This document shows, piece after piece, positions 26,793-37,381 of a DNA stretch of 64,000 nt (positions within the stretch are counted from its first letter, which is position 1; each line of letters starts with the position of its first letter). A program made the translations under genes and the position numbers. A model generated the notes under the pieces. The model did not search any database and was not told the origin of the DNA. It saw nothing but the letters and a program-made list of their open reading frames with translations. This DNA comes from Methanoplanus sp. FWC-SCC4 (GTDB lineage: Archaea > Halobacteriota > Methanomicrobia > Methanomicrobiales > Methanomicrobiaceae), in assembly GCF_032878975.1 (NCBI RefSeq), contig NZ_CP043875.1:1232370-1296369 (forward strand), given 5' to 3'.

Positions 26793-27908
26793 ATGGCTTT
26801 TTACACAAAAGATGAAAGAGAAAAATATTATGGATATTACCTGTTATATGAAAAAATTTCAGACCTTAGCCTTAAAAAGAAGGTTTTAGTCGGATGTAAT
26901 CTGGCAACAAAAAAAATTGATGAAAAATTTAACAGGACAAACTTACTTTTTCGACCAACAGCAATTCAAATTGAGCCAACTACAAAATGTAATCTGAAAT
27001 GTAAATTTTGCTTATCACCGGTATGGGAAAGAAAAGGAAAAGATATGGATATTGGGGATTTCAAAAAAATTATTGATCAATTTCCTTTTCTTGTAAATGT
27101 ACTTCTACAAGGTGTTGGAGAACCTCTTATGTGTAAAGATTTTTTTAAGATGATTGAATATTGCCATCATAAAAAAATAAAGGTTGGTACTGTTACAAAT
27201 GGAACCCTTCTTGATAATGAAACCGTAAAAAAAATTTTGGATTCCAAAATTGAATGGCTGGCCATATCAATTGACGGATCAAAACCAGAAACTTTTGAGA
27301 ATATTCGTATTGGAGCAAATTTTAATCAGGTTATAAGCAATGTCTCAAATTTGATAAAGATGCGGGGGAACTCAAAAATACCCAGAATTCCAATACATTT
27401 TGTTGGAAATATAAATAATATGAATGAACTTCCCGGTGTTGTGCGTCTCGCAAAAAATATTGGTGCCGACGGAGTAGATATCGTTGGAATTAATTCATGG
27501 GGAGGTCAATATGAAAATGTTAAATCCATTAATCAGACTGAGAAATTAAAACAGGATGTTGCAGAAAAATATCTAAATGAGGCATCTGCACTGGCCAATG
27601 AAATTGGAATTACATTTGATGCTGTTGGAAAAGATGGGGGGTATATGTGGTACCAAAATGAAAATATTAAAAAAAATCCAATTCACTGCCAATTTATTTT
27701 TAAATCCTGTTTTATTACTGTTGAAGGTCACGTAACACCATGTACCAACTGGACAGATCGTGATAATATTGCCTTTGGAAATATTTTAAAAGAAGATTTC
27801 AATTCTATATGGAACTCTCAAAAAATTATCGAACTTAGAGATTCATATATTAGGGGAGAAATTCCTGAACCTTGTAGGGATTGCACTGAACCACATTTGG
27901 TTAGATAA
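26793..27908 (+). CDS. Radical SAM/SPASM domain protein
   Basis: The 371-residue protein carries the radical SAM cluster motif CNLKCKFC (about 67-74), which binds the 4Fe-4S cluster that cleaves S-adenosylmethionine. GVGEPL (about 108) and ISIDG (about 158) follow. The C-terminal SPASM-like region has further cysteines (CQFIFKSCF, TPCTNW, PCRDC) for auxiliary clusters. Related SPASM proteins modify peptides, proteins or sugars, so the substrate cannot be read from the sequence. No precursor peptide gene is visible next to it. GTGGGGG precedes the ATG. It is read away from the leftward glycan operon but lies inside the locus, so glycan or surface-protein modification is possible. Confidence 0.8.
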   Translation: MAFYTKDEREKYYGYYLLYEKISDLSLKKKVLVGCNLATKKIDEKFNRTNLLFRPTAIQIEPTTKCNLKCKFCLSPVWERKGKDMDIGDFKKIIDQFPFLVNVLLQGVGEPLMCKDFFKMIEYCHHKKIKVGTVTNGTLLDNETVKKILDSKIEWLAISIDGSKPETFENIRIGANFNQVISNVSNLIKMRGNSKIPRIPIHFVGNINNMNELPGVVRLAKNIGADGVDIVGINSWGGQYENVKSINQTEKLKQDVAEKYLNEASALANEIGITFDAVGKDGGYMWYQNENIKKNPIHCQFIFKSCFITVEGHVTPCTNWTDRDNIAFGNILKEDFNSIWNSQKIIELRDSYIRGEIPEPCRDCTEPHLVR

Positions 27909-28192
27909 ATTCATAATTCACTAATTTTTTTACTAAATCTGCAAAATCAGAATTATTTCAAGAATTTGTACATTTATATTGTTTACAGGCGCCGGCAATA
28001 TATTTATAATATCAGCCAAAATCACCTAAAATGTTCCAATATAACTCAGTATTGTCCCTGCATTTGGAAAAGCAGCTGAATAATATAAAATAATTCAGGG
28101 AACAAAACAAAGGTTTGCGGATTATACATGAGGATGTATACAGCGGGTATATTTGAGAAAAAGAAGAACGGATTTTTAGCAAATTGCGGAGC

Positions 28193-29212
28193 TCATTTCA
28201 TTTTTTTAGCCAGATACTTTGCAGATTTATAGATTGTTGATTTATTTTTTATCATCATATGGTATGGATATAAGTCAGGATTGAATTTGGATTTAAATCG
28301 TCTTAAACGACGATTATCCCCGCCATCCATCTGATCCAAATATAAAAAACCATTATTGTATGCCCATTTTATTGATTCCCAATAAATAATTTCATTTGCC
28401 GATATGCCTTTAAGATCTGATTTAGGCACTCCAATCCAAAAGTATACTATATTGCTAAAATAAAGCAAAACAACCCCCCCTATCAGATTCTCGTTATATT
28501 CTGCCATGAATATTTTCATATTTTTTCCATAAAATTCATCATATAGATCAGATAAATAATTCCAGTTATCCAGTTTTTTTACTTTCTTTTTCTGATCCTG
28601 AAAACGTATACTTAACAATTCGTAAATATATTTTAAATCGCTCTTGTCTCCGTCTTTTATTTTAATTCCCTTTTTATACATAGCGTTGATCATCTTTCTT
28701 ACAGGTCTGTTAAATTGATTCCATAATGAATCAAAACCATTTGACAGGTCAAGACGATATGTATATGATGGATTTACCTGATATCCAGCCCACTGATATG
28801 GTCTTGAGTCTTTCAAACCAGGAGACGAATTAATTCTGACATAATTACAACCAAGTTTTGAAAAAATATAATTATCAGTTTCTCTCTGAATTTCCAGAAG
28901 ATAAGTCTCCCTTTTACTTTGTTTTAATGATTCATAATCAGGAATTACAGGACCGAGATACAAAAGAAATGTCCTGTCAGGCGGAGATACTGCCTCCTTT
29001 AAAAAAATTGATTTTCTGTAAAAAATCGGAAAAACAGATACAAGGGTTTCACCTCTATTGATTATCAAAGGAAACAAAGTATAATTAGTATTTTTTTCAA
29101 CGATTTTCAGCCATTTCCAGGTGTGAAATATTGAGCCATGAGCAGATGAATTAACAGCATTATTCCAAAGATCAACCATATTTTCATCTGCAATCTGAAG
29201 ATTAAAACTCAT
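28193..29212 (-). CDS. FemAB-like GNAT-fold transferase, paralogue 4
   Basis: The 339-residue member of the same family as the three tandem copies has GSIFHTWKWLKIVEKNTNYT, SPPDRTFLLYLGPVIPDY, YVRINSSPGLKDSRPYQWAG and MDGGDNRRLRRFKSKFNPDL. The last block is closest to copies 1 and 2. One change from the others is PVRKMINAMYKKG in place of the KLRV...KEG block. A TATA-like ATTATAATATATT lies about 25 bases upstream of the ATG, with no ribosome binding site, suggesting a leaderless transcript. It stands alone, just downstream of the archaeosortase gene on the same strand. Confidence 0.75.
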   Translation of the reverse strand: MSFNLQIADENMVDLWNNAVNSSAHGSIFHTWKWLKIVEKNTNYTLFPLIINRGETLVSVFPIFYRKSIFLKEAVSPPDRTFLLYLGPVIPDYESLKQSKRETYLLEIQRETDNYIFSKLGCNYVRINSSPGLKDSRPYQWAGYQVNPSYTYRLDLSNGFDSLWNQFNRPVRKMINAMYKKGIKIKDGDKSDLKYIYELLSIRFQDQKKKVKKLDNWNYLSDLYDEFYGKNMKIFMAEYNENLIGGVVLLYFSNIVYFWIGVPKSDLKGISANEIIYWESIKWAYNNGFLYLDQMDGGDNRRLRRFKSKFNPDLYPYHMMIKNKSTIYKSAKYLAKKMK

Positions 29213-29409
29213 ACCAATACCAATATATTATAATTATTTTTAGGAACCTATCAATCTCAATACTACTTTACTGTATATAGCATTTTTTGAGATATAAAAA
29301 TATAAAAGAAAAAAACATTCAATATTATAAAAGTCACCAATCACAATTAAGGATGTAATATATCCAATCCAATTATATATTTATCTCCTGAATTAGGAGA
29401 TTCTTCTCT

Positions 29410-30327
29410 CTAAATATATTTATCTGAACTGGTTTCACTAATAGAATAATGAAGATGATGCCTAAAGAAATAATACCAAAAGACAATCATCCATATGGTA
29501 AAAAGAATCCACCCGATATGAACATGAACATGTTCGATTACTCCTTTAGGCCCATACAAATATCCACTCAGTGATATAAGCGTAATTCGTCCAATATTTG
29601 AGATATATGTCCCTATATATCCAATAAAAATTAGAAGTGCACTTTTCTTAGAAATTGCTTCAGGAAATGTAAAAAGTACTATTATTGCTGCAATTGTAAA
29701 TGTCCCAAGTGACCAGATCCCAGTACAGTCAGTTACTATGGCAAGATAAATATGCTCACCTGATGTAGATAAAAAAGAGATTATATTTCCATCGATTTCC
29801 GGATTAATTCCAATAATATTCAAAACCAAATTCGTGAAATATATAGTAGGTGGTATAAGAGGTTCAATTATCCACTCCTGATTCCTTAAAAATAGTTCAT
29901 ATATTTCAAATCCAAAAACAGCAAGCAAAGGAAATAATGCAGGAATAATAAGCTTTTTTAATTTAAGCAGACTGAAAATAATAATACTAATTCCTGAAAG
30001 TAAAATTGAAAATTCTCCAATAGAATAAGGAGGATTTCCAAGGCCTAAGGGTATATTCAAAAAACTGAATAGGCAGACAAATATCCCCCCCATAAGATAT
30101 AGTTTCTGTTTCCCATGATCAATTATGCTTTGTTCCTTTCTCGAAAGATATATCATCGAAACACAGGATAGTGCCCAGATAATTATTGCATCCATTTTCA
30201 AATAAGTCAGAGTTGTAAATATAAAATAAAGCGTTAAACTAGTTAATACGGAAATTACCCATATCCATGCAGCCTTTTCTGGTGATATTTCCCTCAAGTG
30301 CATAATTTTCATATTTTCAGATTCCAA
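29410..30327 (-). CDS. artC: Archaeosortase/exosortase family transpeptidase (probably class C)
   Basis: The roughly 300-residue polytopic membrane protein has about seven to eight predicted helices. The exosortase triad appears in the expected order in the last third: cysteine in VTDCTGIWSLGTF (about 199-211), arginine in ISNIGRITLI (about 244-253), and histidine in the VHIGWILF segment (about 270). Archaeosortases cut C-terminal sorting signals and are thought to join the protein to a membrane anchor. The class C assignment is inferred from the PEF-CTERM-like protein at 4.2-5.1 kb. The frame opens at a TTG (30327), but ATG at 30312 or 30303 is the likelier start. It shares a divergent promoter region with FemAB-like copy 5. 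Confidence 0.75.
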   Translation of the reverse strand: MESENMKIMHLREISPEKAAWIWVISVLTSLTLYFIFTTLTYLKMDAIIIWALSCVSMIYLSRKEQSIIDHGKQKLYLMGGIFVCLFSFLNIPLGLGNPPYSIGEFSILLSGISIIIFSLLKLKKLIIPALFPLLAVFGFEIYELFLRNQEWIIEPLIPPTIYFTNLVLNIIGINPEIDGNIISFLSTSGEHIYLAIVTDCTGIWSLGTFTIAAIIVLFTFPEAISKKSALLIFIGYIGTYISNIGRITLISLSGYLYGPKGVIEHVHVHIGWILFTIWMIVFWYYFFRHHLHYSISETSSDKYI

Positions 30328-30698
30328 AAATATTAACCTTATTAAATGAACACTTTCTTAAATCATTTTTGAATGCTACAAATACAACACCGCACTATAA
30401 AAAATTATTTATACATATGGGGCAATTAGAAACCAGGGTTGTGTTATCTAAAAAAGGTCTAACTAGCTATTCAATTTTAAAATGTTTAATTCAAAATCTT
30501 ATAATTCTTATTTCATGAGTATAAAACTCATTTAAAGTATAACATTTTCCAAATCTAAAAAAAATTGTTTAAAATTTAATCTTTTTCATATATTTAAGAC
30601 TCTTTGATAATTATGAACTAAATATATATATTATAAATTTTCATATCCTAGTGCATTCAAAATATATTTTTTATCATTAATACAGAGGGGGATTTATA
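30328..30698. other. Divergent promoter region of archaeosortase and FemAB-like copy 5
   Basis: The 371 bases hold a TATA-rich block (30621-30637) serving the rightward gene and a hairpin ATGAGT-ataaa-ACTCAT (30515-30531). The ribosome binding site GAGGGGG lies just before the ATG at 30699. No gene is visible. Confidence 0.5.
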
Positions 30699-31724
30699 AT
30701 GGAAATTAAAATAGCAAATGAGGAGGATAAGACAAAATGGGACGATTTGATTTTATTTTCAGAAAACGGGACACTCTACCATACGTGGGACTGGCTTAAG
30801 TTAATGGAAAAACATTCAACTAAAAAAATTTTTTCGCATCGCCTTAAAGCAACTTTGTATCCCATTATGGTTTTTGACGGATCTTCGTTATATGGTGTAA
30901 TTCCATTATATCTATACAAAATTCTGTCAGTCAAATTCGTAGCTTCGCCCCCCCCTGGTGTTGAAAACAAATATCTGGGACCTGTCATTCAAAATAATGA
31001 TAAAATAAAACTTCACAATAAATATTCAAAATTTATTAAATTTCAAAATCAAATTGATTATTTTATAAAAAATACATTAAAATCAAATATTGTAAATATC
31101 GATCTACCACCTTACCCTCAGGATCCAAGATCTTTTATCTGGAGCGGATACAGTGTTGAACCCCGCCATACAAACATAATCGATTTAAAAAAGAGGGAAA
31201 CTGAGATCTGGAACAATTTTAACAAAAAATTACGCAATGAGATAAAAAAAGCTCATAATGAAGGAATCATAGTTGAAGAGGGAACAAAAGAACACATTGA
31301 TTTTATTTATACTACTATGTCTGAAAATCAAAGAATATATTCTTCTAAAGAATTTATTCAAGAAATATATGATGTTTTTTACCCTGAAAATTTAAAAATA
31401 TTTGTTGCCAAGAAGGACAACAAAGTTCTAAGTGGACTTATAATAACAAACTATAAAAATAAAGTTGATGCCTGGATAGGAACACCAAAAGTATCGTACA
31501 AAGGCATAAGTCCAAACCCTTTAATTCACTGGGCATGTATTCAGTGGGCATGCACAAATAAATATAATTTTTATGAAATTATCGATGCTGACAATCCTAA
31601 TTTTTTTAGATTTAAAAATAAATTTAATTCTGAACTAATACACTATTATTCAATGAGATGGTACTCACCAAAAATCAGAATCAGTAAAGGTATATATAGG
31701 GCAATTAAACCCAGGTATAAATGA
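30699..31724 (+). CDS. FemAB-like GNAT-fold transferase, paralogue 5
   Basis: The 341-residue, most diverged family member is the only one on the plus strand. It keeps GTLYHTWDWLKLMEKHSTKK, ASPPPGVENKYLGPVI, DPRSFIWSGYSVEPRHT, WNNFNKKLRNEIKKAHNEG and FKNKFNSEL. It has a short insertion after the WLKL block and shows IDADNPNFFRFKNKF where others have MDSG...R. The loss of the arginine and glycine residues there suggests a changed substrate or reduced activity. The start at 30699 is certain from GAGGGGG. It is read away from the archaeosortase gene and converges with the giant propeller gene. Confidence 0.72.
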   Translation: MEIKIANEEDKTKWDDLILFSENGTLYHTWDWLKLMEKHSTKKIFSHRLKATLYPIMVFDGSSLYGVIPLYLYKILSVKFVASPPPGVENKYLGPVIQNNDKIKLHNKYSKFIKFQNQIDYFIKNTLKSNIVNIDLPPYPQDPRSFIWSGYSVEPRHTNIIDLKKRETEIWNNFNKKLRNEIKKAHNEGIIVEEGTKEHIDFIYTTMSENQRIYSSKEFIQEIYDVFYPENLKIFVAKKDNKVLSGLIITNYKNKVDAWIGTPKVSYKGISPNPLIHWACIQWACTNKYNFYEIIDADNPNFFRFKNKFNSELIHYYSMRWYSPKIRISKGIYRAIKPRYK

Positions 31725-31771
31725 GATCATAATTTTTAAATTACGGAAAAATAGGGGAAATTTTAATATTT

Positions 31772-34700
31772 TCAGAGAATCCCTGCACCCCATAATACTG
31801 CTGCATCAAAGATTTCCCATCCTTCAGATGTAAGTTCTGTTGCAGAGTTATCTGAAAGGAATAATCCTACACGACGTTCAGGTGCTGTTATTCCTACCAT
31901 TTCAGCTCCTTTCTCATATCCAAATACTGCATAAAGCTCAGGATAATCCGAAGATGCTGCAATCTTTAAACCTCCATCTGATGGAAGTCCGAGGTTTTCT
32001 TTATTTATATCACCTAAAACCGCAACTGTTCCGGAAAGTCCTCCGGAAAGCGGGTGTTCGCTGTCAGTGATTATAATTTCCGTCTGTTTGGGAATTACTC
32101 TGTAGTCTGCCCTCCCTTTTGTACCTGTCATCTTCATATCATCGTAGATATATGACTCCCAGGTCACAACAGGGACATTTACAGTCATGAATTTTTTACT
32201 TACGAAGGTAGGGCTTGAAGTTGATGAGATGATTACTAGCTCTTTTCCTTCTGCATCCTCTGCCTTTGAAACCGTGTCATCGATTATGGTTACTGTGTAA
32301 CCCATCTCCTCAAGGTGTATCTTTACTGCACTGTCGCCTGAATTCAGGTTGGTATTTCCTACAATCATAACAATTTCACCCTTCACATCAGGTACCGGTG
32401 TTGGCTCAGGAGTCGGAACTAATGTTGGCTCCGGTGTAGGAGGTACCGGTGTTGGCTCAGGAGTCGGAACTAATGTTGACTCCGGTGTAGGAGGTACCGG
32501 TGTTGGCTCAGGAGTCGGAACTAATGTTGGCTCCGGTGTAGGAGGTACCTGTATATCTCCTCCGATTGCCCATATTACAGCCGCATCAAATAATTTCCAT
32601 CCATCTGCCGTGAGTTGTGCTGCGGAGTCATCTGAGAGGAATAATCCCACACGACGTTCAGGTGCTGTCATTCCTGCCATCTCTACCCCTTTCTCATATC
32701 CAAATACTGTGTAGAGTTGCGGGTAATTCGGACTGTTTGCAATCATTATGCTGTTGTCTGATGGAATTCCTGTGTTTTCAGCCATCCGGGCTCCAAAAAC
32801 TTTTACAGTTCCTTTTAGTCCTGCAGAAAGTTCATGTCCTTCACCAATGATTGAAACTTCAGTCTGGTCGCGAATAATTTTGTAATCCGTACCTCCCATT
32901 GTACCTGTCATTTTCATATCATCGTAGATATATGACTCCCAGGTCACAACGGGGACATTTACATCCTTGAATTTTTTGCTTACAAAAGTCGGGCTTGAAG
33001 TTGATGAGATAATTACAAGCTCTTTACCTTCTGCATCCTCTGATTTTGAAATCGAGTCATCAATTATGGCTACTGTGTAACCCATATTCTCAAGGTGTAT
33101 TTTTACTGCTTTATCTCCACTGTTTAAGTTGACATTTCCGACAATCATTACAATGTTGCCATGCTCTTCAGGACCCGGTGTCGGTTCAGGGGTTGGAACT
33201 AATGTTGGCTCCGGTGTAGGAGGTACCGGTGTTGGCTCTGGTGTAGGAACTAGTGTCGGCTCGGGGGTTGGAACAGGAGTCGGAACTGGTGTTGGCTCCG
33301 GTGTAGGAACTAGTGTCGGTTCAGGGGTTGGAACTGGCGTTGGTATGGGCGTTGGTTCAATTGGCGGAATATATTCCGATCCAATTGCTGAGATTACATA
33401 TGCACCGAATTTTTCGCCTGTGTATATGTACCCGTTGTATCCAAAGACATCCATATACATTGTTCCGGGGATTTCAAGAGATTTAATCAACTTAATATCC
33501 GCCGGATTTGATATGTCAAATGCCCTGATATCCCCGATCGGACCCCCTGATGCGTACACGACATTGTCAAGCACACTTAATCCGTAACCTACCCACTGAC
33601 CCGGATAGCTCACTTTTCCTATCGTTTTTGGAGCCTGGATGTTTCTTAAATCAATTGTAACAACATCATTTCCTGTAAGGGCCACTGCTGTGTCACCCAG
33701 CACTTCAACATCATAGAAAGGTTTTCCTGCCTCATATGTTGCTATAACAACTGGATTTTGCTTGTTGCTGACATCGATCACATGAACTCCTGTATAGCTG
33801 CCGAGATATGATGCAACCAGCAGGTAATTGTCCTTATATTTTGCAAGGTTTCCATTGAAGTGCGGGTCTCTTGCAATGTATGCAGGATTATACGGGCTTG
33901 AAATATCAACAATTCCTGCGGATGTGTATACATAATTGCCGTCAGGCAGTACTGAGGCAATATTGTCCTTGTAATCAACAAATACCTTCACCGGCTGTTC
34001 CGGATTGGAAATGTCGATCATATTCAGGCCGCCCCACTCTCCTGCGCCAAAGAGGTAATTGCCCTGTATGCTGACATCGTTAAATCTTCCGGGAGTCTCA
34101 ATGAATGCAGATTCAAACGGATTTTCCTTATCCTTTGTATCAACCACCCACATTCCGTCGTTGTGTGCACCGATGAAGAGATAATCGTCCTTTGCCACTA
34201 CAGAGTCAACGCCGCCCACCACAGGGACATTTACAATCAGAGATGGCTGCTTTGGATCTGAAGTATCATAGATCCCGAATCCCATTGATTCGCCTGCAAG
34301 GAATGTGTAGTAATCTGTTGGGAAGATTCCCTCAATATATCCTGCAATTTCTGTACCCTTTCCTGCAACGAATGCCTGGTTGGGATTTGAAATGTCAATT
34401 ACACTAAATCCCTGGTAACGGACAGAGACATATGCATAATCACCGAGAATTTTAACGTCATTTGCATCGATTCCCATTATATTTTTAACCTCAACCGGAT
34501 GTGATTTGTCGGATATGTCAATGACCCTCACACCGTTGTGGTATTCTGTAACATATGCATAGTTGCCCTTAACCGCAACTCCGGAGAAACTGTCAAGTGC
34601 TGATGTACTTGCGGTGTAGCTTCCAACAATCCTCGGGCTTTTTGGATCTGAAAGGTTAAATATGTCCAGCGTTTTGTCGGTTGCCCTTGCAACGTAAAGA

Positions 34701-37276
34701 TAACCGTCTGCTATGGAAATCCTCCACGGTCTGTTGTAGCCGTTCAACTTTACAACATTTCCAAATTTCGGATTGGAAACATCGGATATGTCCACTATCT
34801 GTATACCGATATTGTATACTGAAAGATAAGCGGTGTTTCCGTAGACCTCAACATCCCTTATCTCAGTTCCGGGAGGATGCGGGCTTTTAAGCGAAGAGAT
34901 TTTGACCGGGTTATTTGGATCTCTTATGTCGACGATGATGTACCCTGTCGTATACCCTATGTGAAGGTAAGGATACTCCATATACATGCTTTTGACATTC
35001 TCGCCTACATAGATCTTTGAGATGTAATCCTTCCATGTAAGATCTTTTACAGTGGCAGGGTTTGTAACATCATAAACCCTTACCTCGCCGCCCTGTGCAA
35101 CGTAAAGATATCCTCCCTCCTCGACAACATCAAAGGAAGGACCGTTTGCCAGGTGACCTACTGTGTCCAGCGTCGGATGAGTCGGATCCGGTGTCGGCTC
35201 AGGAGTTGGAACTGGTGTTGGTTCCGGTGTAGGAACTAATGTAGGCTCAGGGGTTGGAACTGGTGTTGGTTCCGGTGTAGGAACTAATGTAGGCTCAGGG
35301 GTTGGAACTGGTGTTGGTTCTGGTGTAGGAACTAATGTAGGTTCAGGGGTTGGAACTGGTGTTGGCGGGATGTATTCCGATCCAATTGCTGAGATTACAT
35401 ATGCACCAAATTTTTCCCCTGTGTATATGTAGCCGTTGTATCCGAAGACGTCCATATATGTTGTTCCGGGGAGTTCAAGGGTTTTAATCAGCTTAATACT
35501 CGCCGGATTTGATATGTCAAATGCCCTGATTGCACCTATGGGTCCTCCGGATGCGTACACGACATTGTCAAGCACATTTAATCCGTTACCTATCCACTGG
35601 CCCGGATAGCTTACCTTTCCTATCGTTTTTGGAGCCTGGATGTTTCTTAAATCAATTGTAACAACATCATTTCCTGTAAGGGCCACTGCTGTGTCACCCA
35701 GCACTTCAACATCATAGAAAGGTTTTCCTGCCTCATATGTTGCTATAACAACTGGATTTTGCTTGTTGCTGACATCGATCACATGAACTCCTGTATAGCT
35801 GCCGAGATATGATGCAACCAGCAGGTAATTGTCCTTATATTTTGCAAGGTTTCCATTGAAGTGCGGGTCTCTTGCAATGTATGCAGGATTATACGGGCTT
35901 GAAATATCAACGATTCCTACGGATGTGTATACATAATTGCCGTCAGGCAGTACTGAGGCAATATTGTCCTTGTAATCGACAAATACCTTCACCGGCTGTT
36001 CCGGATTGGAAATGTCGATCATATTCAGGCCGCCCCACTCTCCTGCGCCAAAGAGGTAATTGCCCTGTATGCTGACATCGTTAAATCTTCCGGGAGTCTC
36101 AATGAATGCAGATTCAAACGGATTTTCCTTATCCTTTGTATCAACCACCCACATTCCGTCGTTGTGTGCACCGATGAAGAGATAATCGTCCTTTGCCACT
36201 ACAGAGTCAACGCCGCCCACCACAGGGACATTTACAATCAGAGATGGCTGCTTTGGATCTGAAGTATCATAGATCCCGAATCCCATTGATTCGCCTGCAA
36301 GGAATGTGTAGTAATCTGTTGGGAAGATTCCCTCAATATATCCTGCAATTTCTGTCCCCTTCCCTGCAACGAATGCCTGGGTGGGATTTGAAATGTCAAT
36401 TACGCTGAATCCCTGGTAACGGACAGAGACATATGCATAATCGCCGAGAATTTTGACGTCATTTGCATCGATTCCCATTATATTAGTGACCTCAAACGGA
36501 CGTGATTTGTCGGATATGTCAATGACCCTCACACCGTTGTGGTATTCTGTAACATATGCATAGTTGCCCTTAACCGCAACTCCGGAGAAACTGTCAAGTG
36601 CTGATGTACTTGCGGTGTAGCTTCCAACAATCCTCGGGCTTTTTGGATCTGAAAGGTTAAATATGTCCAGCGTTTTGTCGGTTGCCCTTGCAACGTAAAG
36701 ATAACCGTCTGCTATGGAAATCCTCCACGGTCTGTTGTAGCCGTTCAACTTTACAACATTTCCAAATTTCGGATTGGAAACATCGGATATGTCCACTATC
36801 TGTATACCGATATTGTATACTGAAAGATAAGCGGTGTTTCCGTAGACCTCAACATCCCTTATCTCAGTTCCGGGAGGATGCGGGCTTTTAAGCGAAGAGA
36901 TTTTGACCGGGTTATTTGGATCTCTTATGTCGACGATGATGTACCCTGTCGTATACCCTATGTGAAGGTAAGGATACTCCATATACATGCTTTTGACATT
37001 CTCGCCTACATAGATCTTTGAGATGTAATCCTTCCATGTAAGATCTTTTACAGTGGCAGGGTTTGTAACATCATAAACCCTTACCTCGCCGCCCTGTGCA
37101 ACGTAAAGATATCCTCCCTCCTCGACAACATCAAAGGAAGGACCGTTTGCCAGGTGGCCTACTGTGTCCAGCCCCGCAGACGCGACGGCCGGCACTGCAA
37201 TCATTATCAAAATAAGACCGATCAGGAATTTTACCGATCCTGTCTTCTTTCGAGAAATACTGGTTGGTGTATTCAT
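31772..37276 (-). CDS. Giant secreted protein: two LVIVD propellers and two GATase/ThuA-like domains
   Basis: The 1834-residue protein (from ATG 37276, after GGGGGG; the frame extends to 37312) has a signal peptide of 1-34. Residues about 35-637 and 702-1304 are two LVIVD-repeat beta-propeller modules of about 600 residues, nearly identical to each other. Residues about 1371-1569 and 1630-1834 are two related Rossmann-like domains ([51 protein letters not shown]) resembling ThuA/class I glutamine amidotransferase-like extracellular modules. The four parts are joined by Pro/Thr/Glu linkers of repeating TPEPTPVP type. There is no C-terminal anchor or sorting tail. It is probably a surface-layer-associated or adhesive protein. 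Confidence 0.75.
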   Translation of the reverse strand: MNTPTSISRKKTGSVKFLIGLILIMIAVPAVASAGLDTVGHLANGPSFDVVEEGGYLYVAQGGEVRVYDVTNPATVKDLTWKDYISKIYVGENVKSMYMEYPYLHIGYTTGYIIVDIRDPNNPVKISSLKSPHPPGTEIRDVEVYGNTAYLSVYNIGIQIVDISDVSNPKFGNVVKLNGYNRPWRISIADGYLYVARATDKTLDIFNLSDPKSPRIVGSYTASTSALDSFSGVAVKGNYAYVTEYHNGVRVIDISDKSRPFEVTNIMGIDANDVKILGDYAYVSVRYQGFSVIDISNPTQAFVAGKGTEIAGYIEGIFPTDYYTFLAGESMGFGIYDTSDPKQPSLIVNVPVVGGVDSVVAKDDYLFIGAHNDGMWVVDTKDKENPFESAFIETPGRFNDVSIQGNYLFGAGEWGGLNMIDISNPEQPVKVFVDYKDNIASVLPDGNYVYTSVGIVDISSPYNPAYIARDPHFNGNLAKYKDNYLLVASYLGSYTGVHVIDVSNKQNPVVIATYEAGKPFYDVEVLGDTAVALTGNDVVTIDLRNIQAPKTIGKVSYPGQWIGNGLNVLDNVVYASGGPIGAIRAFDISNPASIKLIKTLELPGTTYMDVFGYNGYIYTGEKFGAYVISAIGSEYIPPTPVPTPEPTLVPTPEPTPVPTPEPTLVPTPEPTPVPTPEPTLVPTPEPTPVPTPEPTPDPTHPTLDTVGHLANGPSFDVVEEGGYLYVAQGGEVRVYDVTNPATVKDLTWKDYISKIYVGENVKSMYMEYPYLHIGYTTGYIIVDIRDPNNPVKISSLKSPHPPGTEIRDVEVYGNTAYLSVYNIGIQIVDISDVSNPKFGNVVKLNGYNRPWRISIADGYLYVARATDKTLDIFNLSDPKSPRIVGSYTASTSALDSFSGVAVKGNYAYVTEYHNGVRVIDISDKSHPVEVKNIMGIDANDVKILGDYAYVSVRYQGFSVIDISNPNQAFVAGKGTEIAGYIEGIFPTDYYTFLAGESMGFGIYDTSDPKQPSLIVNVPVVGGVDSVVAKDDYLFIGAHNDGMWVVDTKDKENPFESAFIETPGRFNDVSIQGNYLFGAGEWGGLNMIDISNPEQPVKVFVDYKDNIASVLPDGNYVYTSAGIVDISSPYNPAYIARDPHFNGNLAKYKDNYLLVASYLGSYTGVHVIDVSNKQNPVVIATYEAGKPFYDVEVLGDTAVALTGNDVVTIDLRNIQAPKTIGKVSYPGQWVGYGLSVLDNVVYASGGPIGDIRAFDISNPADIKLIKSLEIPGTMYMDVFGYNGYIYTGEKFGAYVISAIGSEYIPPIEPTPIPTPVPTPEPTLVPTPEPTPVPTPVPTPEPTLVPTPEPTPVPPTPEPTLVPTPEPTPGPEEHGNIVMIVGNVNLNSGDKAVKIHLENMGYTVAIIDDSISKSEDAEGKELVIISSTSSPTFVSKKFKDVNVPVVTWESYIYDDMKMTGTMGGTDYKIIRDQTEVSIIGEGHELSAGLKGTVKVFGARMAENTGIPSDNSIMIANSPNYPQLYTVFGYEKGVEMAGMTAPERRVGLFLSDDSAAQLTADGWKLFDAAVIWAIGGDIQVPPTPEPTLVPTPEPTPVPPTPESTLVPTPEPTPVPPTPEPTLVPTPEPTPVPDVKGEIVMIVGNTNLNSGDSAVKIHLEEMGYTVTIIDDTVSKAEDAEGKELVIISSTSSPTFVSKKFMTVNVPVVTWESYIYDDMKMTGTKGRADYRVIPKQTEIIITDSEHPLSGGLSGTVAVLGDINKENLGLPSDGGLKIAASSDYPELYAVFGYEKGAEMVGITAPERRVGLFLSDNSATELTSEGWEIFDAAVLWGAGIL
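31790..33164 (-). repeat. Diverged tandem repeat of the GATase/ThuA-like domain
   Basis: Two copies of about 595 bases, 32569-33164 and 31790-32385, are offset by 779 bases and separated by Pro/Thr-linker DNA. They are clearly similar but less so than the propeller repeats, so this duplication is older. Confidence 0.7.
33363..37171 (-). repeat. Near-identical 1.8-kb direct repeat encoding the two propellers
   Basis: The segments 33363-35170 and 35364-37171 are direct repeats with a constant offset of 2001 bases (667 codons). They run without gaps and differ at few positions; long stretches are identical. The 193 bases between them encode a Pro/Thr linker. Such identity implies a recent duplication or continuing gene conversion. 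It also makes the region prone to recombination and to assembly error. Confidence 0.9.
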
Positions 37277-37381
37277 TTTTTGAAAACCCCCCACGGGTTC
37301 CCTTAGCAGCATAAACTGTTCGAGGGCATCCCCGTGTGATAGATGTATATGAGGAGAGATAGTATTTAAGGATAAACTCTA

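Noticed and set aside
30405-30450. Short similarity to the 3' end of the FemAB-like gene at 30699-31724 (GGGCAATTA-type sequence)
   Set aside because: Only about 20 bases agree and no further coding remnant is found upstream; not enough to call a gene relic.
32349-33587. Gly/Val-rich plus-strand frames resembling repeat proteins
   Set aside because: They are the complement of the TPEPTPVP linker DNA of the giant secreted protein.
33363-37171. Mobile element or transposon origin of the 1.8-kb direct repeats
   Set aside because: The repeats lie fully in frame within one gene, encode structural modules and have no terminal inverted repeats or transposase.
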